From Scolanthus callimorphus (taxonomy: Eukaryota; Cnidaria; Anthozoa; Actiniaria; Edwardsiidae): a stretch of 64,000 bases of DNA. How positions within the stretch are numbered: position 1 is the stretch's first letter; the number at the start of each line of letters is the position of its first letter. Where the stretch lies: contig CM066923.1 in assembly GCA_033964015.1 (NCBI GenBank), forward strand, positions 8,917,978-8,981,977, given 5' to 3'. The notes beneath the pieces are model-generated. The model saw only the letters and a program-made list of their open reading frames with translations, was not told where the DNA came from and did not search any database. Positions 1 to 10,800 of this stretch are shown here, piece by piece. Both the position numbers and the translations under genes were made by a program.

Positions 1-1323
1 TGCCAAAATGAAGCAAATTGTTTTAATAGTCTAGTGATTTAGAGCCCGGGCACAAAAATAGCAAAGCACACGATGAAGTGTCAAGCTACAATAGGCGTAC
101 ATCAGGTACATATCCACGAAGTGTTAAACATTGTTATGATTGTTAGCGAACAGCAGCAAAAAATGAATAGGCAAATAAAAAGACCAAAGCAGTACGCTAC
201 AAGAGGAACATCGACAACTTTTAAGCTAACTTCTGTCCCAGACTGACTGGTTGTGAAGCCCAGATGCCATGATCTTCGACTGCCATGTATTTCGTGAAAA
301 CAAAGTGCTCCGTTGGCCGACAATTTTAGAAAACGCTTGCTGTTTCCTGTCGATTCGCAGAGTGCCATCATACACTTGTTTTTGTTTTTAAATGGTTTAT
401 AGAATGTAGGCAATAAACTTTTGTCGTTTATAGTATACCTTTTAATAAACGTCTGATCAACTCTTTCAAGTCGTGCTTCATTCAAGCAGTTCAAGTACAA
501 GTTCAACGCTACTTAACTTATACCGACTCCAGTTCTCGCAAACAAAAAACAAACTTGACAAATTTCGTGCATCAAAAAAATAATTTCACACAAACGAAAA
601 CAAAAAGAAGAAACTAAAAATCCGACTTAGGAACTGAAAAAGTACATAGTACATAGCTTCTGACATGTCGAATACCTTTATAGGTACCTTAACGGCAGAC
701 CACCTTGAAAATTTACAGAGATAGAGAAACTTTGTTGCTAGGGCAACAGTTCTCACGATCACGTGACCCTGGACACGATTAAAAAACGCTATCAACAAGA
801 CTACTAATTTAGGGTTAAAAGGTAGGAAAATTGGCAGTAAGTAGTTTTCCCCGGCCATTTTTGATTGAAAGATAATTTAAACAGTACTTACCAAAGTACT
901 CTAAATTTGTGTTTCCACAGCAACTAAATGTATGGAACAGTTAAGGTCTGAAAAGCACAGTTTCATAGATTCCATAATTTTGATGACATCATGTGAAAAC
1001 CAAGAATAGAATAGTATACACCACGGTTAGACCTCTATTTTGGTTTCCTGTGGTTTTAGCTTTCAGAGGAAGAATGGATACGAGTGAACAAACCGGAAAC
1101 GCACCACGTGCGATCGAATGTTGCTTTTTGTTGGGAGTGACTTTCTGTTTTGTCTGGGATCCGTGGCCTGGAAGAGAAAACTTTATACTTATTTTGCGAA
1201 TCTTTACACTAACTTGTGGTCAAATTAGAGCGTTGTGAAACAGCGAAGAAGAAAATAGTTTCGTTGACAGATTCCCATTCTGTGAAGAAGGCTGTCAGTC
1301 TGACTGATTCCGAAAATCTCAAA
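1..1323. other. 5' flank with no recognised gene
   Basis: No recognised gene. A minus-strand open frame at 102-506 ends in a strongly hydrophobic, cysteine-containing stretch and could be the last exon of a secreted or membrane protein, but it lacks an ATG near its start and matches no family I know. A second minus-strand frame at 586-858 starts with ATG but is low-complexity and hydrophobic. Positions 1100-1320 would be the 5' UTR and promoter of the membrane-protein gene that follows; I see no clear TATA box. Confidence 0.4.
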
Positions 1324-2875
1324 ATGATCGCGGAAATAATCGCTTTGCTCGGCTTTCTGTTTGAGAACTGTACAGGGGTAGTTCTCCTAGAGAACTATGA
1401 TTTCAGAGAAAGGGGAGCCGAAGAGGAAGGACTACTACAAGACGCTAGGAGGCAAAATCTTGAAGACTTCACGAAGTTCGACCCAAACGATGATGTTTTC
1501 CGTGAATTTGATCCGCTTGATGTCGAAGATGAAGATCCCAAAGCGTGGAAAAGAGCTCTCCCAAGTGTTAGGATCTCCATCTGGCAGTCCTTCAAGACCG
1601 TGCTTCTTATTCAGACTCTGGCTGGCACAGTGCTTGGTGCTTGCGGTGTTTCTAGCGTTTTTAGACTTCAACACCGCGGATCTTTGCTATGAAAAAACAG
1701 CCGAGTGGAACAAGATGCCTCAAGCAGTGCAAAGCATCCGTGTTACCGCTCAAGCTGTAGAGGGTTTTATAATCGAGTTATGGGATTACCTTCTTCTCTC
1801 GACTGTGTTTCCATGGTATTTGATGAAGGAGCTAAACTTACTGACTCTGAACTTACTTGCTGCGTTTACGGACATGGCATACCGATTGTATTTCCAACTC
1901 TATGGGATTTACGAGGTGTCATGGAAGTCTTTCCCCCTGAATGCATTGTTTACTGTAATGATTCTTACAAACAGTTGGATTCTAGGCCGACATTTTATGC
2001 CTTTAAGTATAAAAGGTGCTTTGAAGTATGCATTCATCTTTTCAGCACAGTTTGTCCTTGGAATGTCTGCAAATTTGTTCCTTGTCTATAAGCTCCTGCC
2101 ATGGTATATCACACAAAATGAAACAGTCAAGGTAATAATAGCTGGGTTATGCCCTTTACTGACAGCTATACCTAAAGTTGTATCCCGACTTGGAGCACAG
2201 AAGCTAAACGGCATTGTACACCCTGGCACTGCAAATGTTTTTGTCGGCGTTTTATATGGTGCAACAGCTATTGTGTTTCGAATTATGCAGGCAGAGCTAA
2301 CAAGTTTTGCCCTTTTCATAGCTCTTGGCATTGGGCATGCTATTGTTGATATGCTTGAGCGACTCTCAATAACAATGCGAGACTATCTGTGGCAGTACTT
2401 ATATCGTGTAATTTGTCGTCAGCGGCGACCAGTCACAAAATACTGCAACCCGAGAAGTAGGAGGTTTATTGCTGATATTAGCATACAGATTATGTTGCAA
2501 GAATCAACTGGGTTGATCGCCGCTCTTGGATTCATCCAAATGTACCATTTTATGTACAGTGACAGTAAACCATCATTTTCTGACTACAGCACTCTGATTG
2601 ATTTTTTGACACGTTCAGTGACTGGCCTAGCAATCGACTTGTTCTTCAATACACTGTCAGTGGTTATTCAGACTAGAGTGATGAATGTTGCTGTGGTAAA
2701 GGTTTGGAAGAAGAAGTGGCGATATCACTTGGTCATCAATGTCATTATCACTGCTGTAACAATGATTTATTTCACTGAGCATTTGTTTGGAGTGATAAGA
2801 AGCAAGTATGACTTTGCTAAACACGCACAATTACGGTTTGCATGGAACTGTACCGAACCATTCTCAACACTTTAA
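1324..2875 (+). CDS. Polytopic membrane protein of unknown family, single exon, frame broken near 1600
   Basis: I do not recognise the family. The main frame, open from 1391 to the TAA at 2873-2875, codes for about ten to eleven hydrophobic helices separated by short loops, with basic patches such as RQRRP and KVWKKKWR that look cytosolic. There is no intron in that part. The best start is the ATG at 1324 (context AAAATGA), which lies in a different frame. From 1324 this other frame gives an acidic, protein-like N-terminus (EFDPLDVEDEDPKAWKRAL) and stays open to 1692, while the same bases read in the main frame look non-coding and basic. The two frames must join between about 1580 and 1660, by one extra base or two missing bases. 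No intron of normal size fits. The break is an assembly error, an indel allele or a real frameshift. The downstream ATG at 1397 is in the main frame but would discard the acidic segment. No neighbour suggests a function. Confidence 0.6.
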
Positions 2876-2984
2876 AGTATCAAGGATGACAAGGTCAATT
2901 GGCAGTGGAACACAAACTGAAATGGGCACCCTGAAAATCAGAGGAACGCTACAGGGCTATTCCATTTTTTATCTGCACCCCCCT

Positions 2985-3180
2985 ACAGAAGAGTTCCGAG
3001 AGGGTACAGCAAAATGGTCTTTTTTGAGGGGGTCAAACCGAAAAAAGGCTCTTTCATAGGTTTTTCCGAGGGGGTGCAATAAAAAAGCCTCTTCCCTGTT
3101 TTTTTCAGAGGGGGTGCAACCAAAAAAGGCTCTTCCGTAGGTATTTCCGAGGGGGTAGAGCAAGAAATTTCGAAGGGGTT
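2985..3180. repeat. Tandem repeat, unit about 41 bp, about five copies
   Basis: The phrase GAGGGGGT followed by an A-rich half and a CTCTTCC-type half recurs at 3026, 3068, 3108 and 3149, so the spacing is 40-42 bp. It lies just 3' of the membrane-protein gene and may be transcribed in its 3' UTR. The short open frames on the minus strand here are products of the repeat. Confidence 0.75.
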
Positions 3181-3275
3181 ATTAAAGATTATAATATTCA
3201 TCCATTATTCATAGGATGCTTATCCAATCTCTGCACTGGATTCGGAGCAGGTGACACTACTACGATACCACTTGG

Positions 3276-3455
3276 CTAGGTGTCTGATACAGAATACAAA
3301 TTGATCTAATTTAGTATTCTGTATCTGATACAGAATACTAATTAGACCAATTACTATTCTGTATAGGACACCTTCCAATGCAGCCCTCAGTCTTTGAACA
3401 GTTGGATATTTGTTCCAAAATAACAAATATCCCCTACTGTCCAAAGGCTGAAGGG
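3276..3455. repeat. Two adjacent foldback palindromes
   Basis: The first palindrome (about 3278-3374) has arms beginning AGGTGTC and ending GGACACCT around repeated GTATTCTGTAT words. The second (about 3381-3455) has arms CAGCC(C)T...AGGCTG around an ATATTTGTTNNAAAATAACAAATAT core. Such structures are typical of non-autonomous DNA transposons. I could not define a target duplication. Confidence 0.6.
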
Positions 3456-3821
3456 GACCGCTCTAGTGAAGTACAAGTATGGTCTTCTCTTGTAGAGCAG
3501 TACCTAAAAAAAAAGCTTCACCTGAGAGACTATATGTTGTTTTAGTCCGGCTAGTTCCATGTGGGACAGGAATCATGCCTTCTGCGCATGCTTGCTACAA
3601 AATGATTGGCGTTTTTTGTAAACACCCGAAAATTCTTTCATTTTCAATGCACATTCAATTTAATACAAGTACAAAAGTAGAATATCATAAGTACTTTACA
3701 ATATTTGTGTCTATGTTGTATCGGCAGATACAAACACTCACACTACGCGCTCGTGTTTGCCGATCATAGCCACTCATATTGTAAATAGTACAAATGACCT
3801 AAAGAAAATGACCTCTTCCTA

Positions 3822-3843
3822 GGGGGGGGGGGGGGGGGGGGGG
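3822..3843. repeat. Uninterrupted G tract of 22 bases
   Basis: Twenty-two consecutive G residues follow CCTCTTCCTA. It can fold as a G-quadruplex on the plus strand. Exact length in an assembly is unreliable for such tracts. Confidence 0.9.
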
Positions 3844-4060
3844 TTGCGGCTAAAAAATGAAATGGCTCACAGTGCTGCTATTGATATTACATCATAAATG
3901 AGGTGCATACTTTACTTTGGGAGTGGTCGTTACTGGGGAGGGCTAGTATATTTTGAATAGCCGATGATAATAAAACTGTGCTCTCCCCCCCATGGTTAAA
4001 GAAAGAAAATTATGACTCTCCATTATTATGGCAAGTTCAGAAAACTGATATAGAAATGAC

Positions 4061-4660
4061 CAGAAACATATAAGTGAGTTGAAACGTGTAACAAACATAC
4101 ATTGCTTTAGTGCCAAGCTGCAGAATATTCGCAGAATAAGCAATTGAACAGATCTTGGAAAGAATGTTGTTGCAAGACTTCAAGATGTTAAATATTAGCA
4201 TATTATTATCACTTACAACTGTTGCTCTACTTTATTTGAGCGAAAAATGAAATATTATGAAGAGAAAACCTGCTTGGGTTAACAGTCAAAACCATGAATA
4301 ATCCACAGCTTGGTTTGCCATTACTACTCTTCCCAGTAGACCGTTACACCTCTCGATTTTTCTGCCCGCTGGCGGCAGTCTAAAATTGATCGTGTGATCA
4401 ACTTTTTTGTACCACGTGATGGGTTGCTTATGTACCACGTGATCAACCGTTTTGGGCGTAGACTTCGTTGGAATGCGGAAAAAAATGAACTCTCAAAGTT
4501 TATACCCACAAACATTGATCACGTGGTACATAAGCAACTCATCACGTGGTACAAAAAAAGTGATCACGCAATCAATTTTAGACAGCCGCCGGCGGGCTGA
4601 AAAACCGTAACGGTCTACTGGGAAGAGTAGTACATGTTTCAACTAAGTTATATGTTTCTG
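4061..4660. mobile_element. MITE family A, copy 1, interrupted by a second MITE
   Basis: The ends are CAGAAACATATAA and its inverse TTATATGTTTCTG. The element is bounded by a perfect 7-bp duplication AAATGAC (4054-4060 and 4661-4667). It encodes no protein. A second copy in inverted orientation is at 28845-29166. Positions 4324-4630 are a later insertion of MITE family B; removing it leaves about 290 bp that align with copy 2. The superfamily is uncertain: hAT elements usually make 8-bp duplications, and here both copies show 7. Confidence 0.85.
4324..4630. mobile_element. MITE family B, copy 1, TA target duplication
   Basis: This 307-bp palindromic element has inverted ends CTACTCTTCCCAGTAGACC and TA duplications at 4322-4323 and 4631-4632. 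Its arms carry several CACGTG-type words (TACCACGTGAT). It sits inside MITE A copy 1. The uninterrupted target (GCCRTTACATG) can be read in MITE A copy 2, which confirms both the TA duplication and the order of insertion. A TA target points to the Tc1/mariner group. Confidence 0.88.
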
Positions 4661-7472
4661 AAATGACCTAATGATCCCTTTAAAATAACTAAGCGTTTTG
4701 GTGGAGAAAATCAATGGGACCTTCCCCCTAAATGGCTTGATAAAATTGCAACCCTCCCCGTAAAAATAGTAGCCCTCCCCCTGTTAAATAATGACTACGG
4801 TACTTTGTTTCTTTAAAAGAATATCATTTTGATGTATGTATATAGGATTTGTTTAAAGTAGAGCCCAATGGAACCTCTATTTTAGTTTATCTAGTTTACC
4901 TATATTTAGTTTAACTTATCCAGAGATATTTAGTTCTTAGTTATTTTATTGTTATAGTAGTTAAACTTAGAAAATAAAGACTTGCACAAAGTATCCTGTT
5001 TGGGATGTACTCCATGTCGATAACAAGGTGTGGAAAGTGGTAATCTGTTGAACATGTAAGTTCGAGTTAATTACCGAGACTGGAGGTACATAACAATGGA
5101 AACCATGTCAACTGTCAACTGAGAAATGACATGATTTTTGGAGGGTATTTAACAAATGTCCTCTGATTTTCCGTGGTATGCCCTCTTATATACCACAGAA
5201 TGACATAATAAAGTGGTCAAAATATTGTGGACTCACGAGGCGCAGCTGAGTTGTGGTTGTGGCGCATTGTGGAATAAATTGTTATATTTCTACTAGCAAC
5301 ACAAAAGTCACATCATTTGACATCACAACCCCCTCTTCCTCAGGTCTAAATAAAAAATAATACGGACAAAATGCTTTCATGACTTTCATTTTTATTATAA
5401 ATCCCTGGTATACTTTACATTTGCTCTTTCCTTATTTTGCGAGAGTGCAGACAATATGTATTGATTAGATGCTTCCCAAAAGCATGTTTTATGCATAAAA
5501 GGAGGTCAATGTTTATCAACATTGTGTCGTCAGTCCAGAAATTAAATTATCATACCCTACAGAGTAGGGGTATGAAATATGAACCCCCACCCCTCTGGAA
5601 TTTCTGAAAAACTTTCTTGGGGATGTATGGATTCTATCTGGAATCACACATTGTAATTCATAATGTGATTCCAGAATAAAGCCATACCTCTCCCATGAAA
5701 GGGATTTGTATTTTCACTGGAAATTCCAGAGGGGTGATGTGTTACATGTCCACCCTTTCTATGACCATTGCTATGAATGATAAAAATGAAAAGGGGAAGC
5801 AGAAGTTTTACACTCTTCTAAAGCTCATGCAAACAGAAGCAATTTTGCAAATTATATTAGCTGCACCCATCACAAATAAATCTATTATAATTATTTATAT
5901 GATATAAATACTTTATAAACTTGAATAATATACTGTTTAACATTATTGTAATAAACAAAAGCTGTTAATGAAACAGCTGACATTGAATATAAAATTTCAA
6001 TTGAGGTTTGATTTTTTTTACAAAACTATAAAGATATACAGAATAATATGAACACTGTTTTATCAGCTCGACCTGCCGCCATTTTGTCAGTCAAGTAAAA
6101 TACTGTCAGAAAAAGTATCCAAAGTGGTGTTTCAATGCTGACAACTAAATTGTGTGTCTTGCTTTAGCACAGATGGCTTATGCGACCGATGGGGTTGGAC
6201 AATGTTATAACCTGTTTATTGTGATCTAATACGGCAACAAAATTTTCAAAATAACACTATTATTTTGTGGTTCTATGACTACAGGTTTAGACCAAAGGAG
6301 GGAAGGGGGCCATGGGCCCCCTTTTCTCGGTAGATTTCCCGATACTTTTACTGTATTCGCTGAAGGAAATTTGTAATTTATTGTCATTTATTCTCACTAT
6401 CTGCCCCTGATGAAATTTAGATGGATTGAGTTCACTACTTTTACCTGGACGGGTGGGTCAAGGATTCATGAATCCAGGATTTTTAAGAGGGGGTCTCCAG
6501 TATTGAAAATTATAAAGGAAAATAGATGACAGAAACAAGAAATGCATATAAAAATTCCCAGCCGTTAGGAGCTGTCTAGTCTCACTTGCAGTTGGTATTG
6601 ACCACAAGAGGCCCATAGGAACGACTGCGGAGGAGGATAGAACCCGGGATCCGCCCTTAACTACTGAGAGTGTAATAACAGTTATAGGGCTGCATCATAT
6701 AAAATAAAAAAGTTGGATTATTTTAGCTCTGGTTTAATATTTGTCATAGGCCTTAGTTTTGAAAGTAAACTATTATTCAAACAGGGCTGACATTATGAAC
6801 GCAAAGGGAGAAATACATCACCAAAAATGATTGAAGAGAAACTATATAAATCTCCATCTACATCATAATTTTTTTTTTGGTGAGTCAGAACATAGTTAGT
6901 AGAGGAGACTATCTAACTCTCTACAGAATTGCTCCTTCCTTCTACACCACAGCTGAGAAGCAGCGAAAACTAAGAGCCGAGAACTTGTTATCTTTTGCGA
7001 GAATAGTCACAGGAAGTGTTTCCAATTGGACGTAAGTGTATTGACGTAGATAAATAATCGTGAAACAGTGGCATGAACGTGGCAGCTTCCTTTATCCGCT
7101 TCAAATGTCCATTTTAGATGCCACTCCTTTTGAATAACAGACCAAGGCAACAGACCAAGGTACTTCAGCACACATCCCGGCTTTCCACATAATCTAGGGT
7201 CGCGAACTTAAACCTGAAATGTGAGCAAACGCTCGACATCGTCTGTCTGCGATTGGGGACTATTCGGGATGTATCTTAAAAGAGTCCAACACGACTTCAA
7301 TGTGTATAAAGCAGTTGCATGTTCTATCTAGACCGAGAAAGTCGCGTTCGTTTATCGCGGTGATGGACGCGAAAATTCACGCCGGAAGAATTGCGGCCTG
7401 GGGCCTGGGGTCCCTTTGACCTGTGCGATAAAAGACAGCTATATATGCAGGTACTTGTATGCTCTTCCACAC

Positions 7473-7898
7473 TCAGTAGTTATAAAAACCTCCTTCCCTT
7501 CCAGTGAGTATCACATCAATCCATATACTCATCGCTAAGCCGCTAGGCGCCGCTATGAAGTACGACTTTTGAGGTGTTTTCACGCAAAGTGTAGTCCTTG
7601 GAGAAGGCCCCTTACTGGAGCACCAGCTAGCCGCGTAAACATCCTCAATGGCTTGGAAATAGATAATCCCTTTGGGGTCCTTTTTATGTTCATCGTGGAA
7701 ATATAATAGCGCTTTTCTTTGCCTGTCGAACACGAACCAGCGCTTTTTCCAAGTCTTTCGGAGTTTCCCGCCCATTTTGGTGAGATATCCTTTGCAAGTT
7801 GTAGCCGAGACTTTGACAGATGGACAGTTCTCAAGGATGTGTCCAACAGAGACAATGTGGTGGGCGAGATTTATGTCGTCTTTTTGTGGAGATTTGAC
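7473..7898 (-). CDS. Exon 18: PHLDB-type PH domain and stop
   Basis: Acceptor TTTCTACCTCAG; 141 codons and a stop. CKGYLTKMGGKLRKTWKKRW, FVFDRQRKALLYFHDE, IIYFQAIEDVY, LCVKTPQKSYFIAAPS and WIDVILTGREG follow PHLDB1/2 PH domains to the C-terminus. The basic KTWKKRWFVFD strand is the expected phosphoinositide-binding loop. About 35 residues before the PH domain (HIVSVGHILENCPSVKVS) also resemble the PHLDB pre-PH linker. Confidence 0.96.
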   Translation of the reverse strand, partial: VKSPQKDDINLAHHIVSVGHILENCPSVKVSATTCKGYLTKMGGKLRKTWKKRWFVFDRQRKALLYFHDEHKKDPKGIIYFQAIEDVYAASWCSSKGPSPRTTLCVKTPQKSYFIAAPSGLAMSIWIDVILTGREGGFYNY

Positions 7899-10800
7899 CT
7901 GAGGTAGAAATATAAAAAAAGTAAATTAATTAATGACTATTGCACTCTTCGTAAGAGTAGTAAGGGATTTTCTCACGGTGCAATGGTCTGACACTCGGAG
8001 GCACTGACTGGAAGCAGCGAGGTGGTACTCACTACCGTCACATGCGAGTTTTCCGACGTATTTTTCTTTACTTATAACGTTTTGCATTTGGCTACTTTGC
8101 ACTATGGTTTATAGAGAAACACGTCGAATTATCTATTTTTCAACTGATTTTGATCAATATTTCTGATAACATGAGCAATTTTATCTCCTTACCGGGTGGG
8201 GTCTGGTAACTAGTCAAACGCAAGATTCCTTTCTTTGCAAAAAAAACCACTTGCACTCTCCCAATATCAAAAATTCGAACGGTACATAACAGTTGGAAAA
8301 ATCACCAGTCACAACGTTTATAATAAAAACCTTTCTTTTAGAAATGCCATTTGCAAGTGTTTCTGATAACACCTGACCCTGTAGGTTCAAATCTAGTGAG
8401 CCTTTGGCAGTTAAGTTGGCTGCGTAGTCAATCACAATCGTGTGAGCCAATCGGATCCTTGTTCAGTGCACTCCTTTGGCTTGTTTTTCGAGACATGTCG
8501 CAACAGACATGTCGCACTAGGCGAAACTAGGAAAGGATCTGATTGGCTCACGAGTTTGATTGACTACGCTTGATTTTCTTGACAAAAAATGGTCTTCGAA
8601 ACGCTCTTGGCCTATTTCTTCAAACTTATAGTCTGACCTCATTGGCGTTGGTATTGCAAAAAGTTATCTTGCATGTCTGGGTGGATTCTTCAACTCAAAA
8701 AATGGAGGGTCGCCATTTCGTTGCCATGGAAGCGTCAGTTTAAACAAAACATGTAAACACATATAACGATCAATTGCATGTTTCTTGTAAAGTGGCTTGC
8801 CTTTCTGTGTATGTATAGCACGTGAGATACAGGCCATACCAGACCGAAGAGTCAACTAAAAACTGCTATAAGCCACCTTAGAGTGCAAATTTTCTTAGTT
8901 TTTTTATTAATAACACGCAATGGCAGTGGTTCAAAATACCTATTTTTTTGCAAAATACAGACAACGCTTCAAATCTACTAAGATACCTATTGTCTTGAAT
9001 AAATTCCCGTTGATTTGCGATAAATGTGAAACTAATCGCGCGCTAAAATTATCTGAAAAACAGAAAAAATGAAGAACTTTTTCTAAACTGTAATGAATTT
9101 CTTCCGAATTGCATAAATTACAAAAATAACATGGTGAGTTTTAAATCTCGTGTGTTATAGCCGAAACCTACCTCGTCGGTGCGAATGGAATCTCAGATGT
9201 ATAGGTTTAAATAGTTTGAGCAAAAAACCTTGATTTTTTTTAAAGTTAAAGAAGAAATTAGAAACAAACTTCGGTAGCAATCACATTTGCTGTCGTTTGT
9301 TTAGATATGTAAATTTTATGAAGTGGGGGACAAAACTTTCAGTAAACTTCACGCCATTGCTAAACTCTCTCAAAATAGGCTATAAGTCCGGGCAATAGAC
9401 CAAATGACTGCAATTTTACTAGACCACACATCTGTAGTTTCTTAGTGCAATAAGGCTTATGGTTATCTATATATTAGAGGAAATGCAAACCCCGGTCGTA
9501 TTATTATGCTTTAAATTTTGGTGGGGGACAATGCTTTCAGTAAACTTCGAAATTTTATTTTCCAAGAACTTATTTCCGATCTCAGTCAGAATGCCACATT
9601 TCGACATAAAAATCTATAGACCACAGTCGGCTCAGTTTGTTTCATTGCGGCGTTGCTTATTTTGACAATTAATCTAAAAAACCTGAAATACGCTAAAATT
9701 ATCAAATTTTTGGGACACGAAAATGGCAAAGACGTTTTCACTAATAATATCGAAGAAGATGCATATATTGAAGAAAATACCATATAAGTTATTTCATTTA
9801 GGATTGGAACTTCGATTTATGGCAAATTTTGCGTTGTATGTTTTATCCATGAAGAAATAAGTAAAAATATTTTTACACCAGGCGCTGAACGTGTGACGCT
9901 GGAACATGCAAATTTGCATAAAAACAGAGATATTTATAATGATTTTTCGATCCTAAAAAACTCTTTTTCACCAAAATATTTTTCCAGGGAAAGATGAGTA
10001 TTAGGTGCATAGACTTGTGCTTAGAGAATGAGCTTACTGCACACCGATGCTTTAAAAATTGATTTTAACGGCAAAAATTGGCGAGTGAGTACCACCTCGC
10101 TGGTTCCAGTCACTACATTCACTGTAAAACAGCTCTCAGGATATACTACTTGCAGCCCCTTCTTCGGCGAACGTCCGTAAATCCAGGGAAATTGTTTTTA
10201 CCCATGGCGCGCTTACACCGTAAACAAATCGAAGCGTGCCGCGGGTAAAAAGCTTCCTCTTCTCGCAGGGAACACCACATTGGAAATTAATAGTATAGAT
10301 TGAGAAATACTGCACTGACCTGTGGCGGAAGCCTGTCGTGAATAGCTCGGTCCGTCATCGCCTCTCTCCGACTCTTCTCCTCGGCAGCCAGTCGGTCGAG
10401 CTCGTCTTGCTTCTCTTTCTCATGAAGTGCTCGCTCCATTTCCTGTCTCCTCATTCGTTCGAGCCCAAGCGCTTTCTCTAACTCCATAATCCTGTCTCCA
10501 TCAGCGACATCGCCGTTCAACTTTTTCTCCCTTTCTTTTCCAACAAAGTCTCCAACTCTTTACGCTTCTGTTTCTCGTTTTCCAGTTCATCCGCTAAGCC
10601 GGGGCGCTTCATAGCCGGGTCTTTCAATTTCGAGTTCTCGTCCTCCGAAGACGAAGTCGACGTACTCGAACCCGTACTCGATCGATTCCCGTTTTGCTGT
10701 CTCTTAGTTTTCACCAGTAAACTGTCCGCTTCTTTTTTAAGCTCCAACAACCGCCGCCGCTCGTCCTCTAAGCGTTTCTTTCTCTCGGCTGGTGTGCAGT

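Larger units (their letters stand above)
2876..7472. other. Intergenic region rich in repeats
   Basis: This lies between the end of the membrane-protein gene and the 3' end of the kinesin-PHLDB gene; the two genes converge. It holds a 41-bp tandem repeat, two adjacent foldbacks, a 22-base G tract, a nested MITE pair and a fragment of a G-rich element near 6290-6480. Positions 4670-6280 and 6480-7470 show AT-rich unique-looking sequence with no coding frame I can support. The part next to 7472 should contain the kinesin-PHLDB 3' UTR on the minus strand, but I could not place a poly(A) signal. Confidence 0.5.

Noticed and set aside
102..506. Minus-strand 134-codon frame as a growth-factor or GPI-anchored protein
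   Set aside because: The cysteine and glycine pattern does not fit any family I could check by eye, and the frame lacks a good start. Kept only as a note in the flank entry.
1395..1674. Minus-strand frames opposite the membrane-protein gene
   Set aside because: They mirror the acidic and hydrophobic coding of the plus strand and have no signature of their own.
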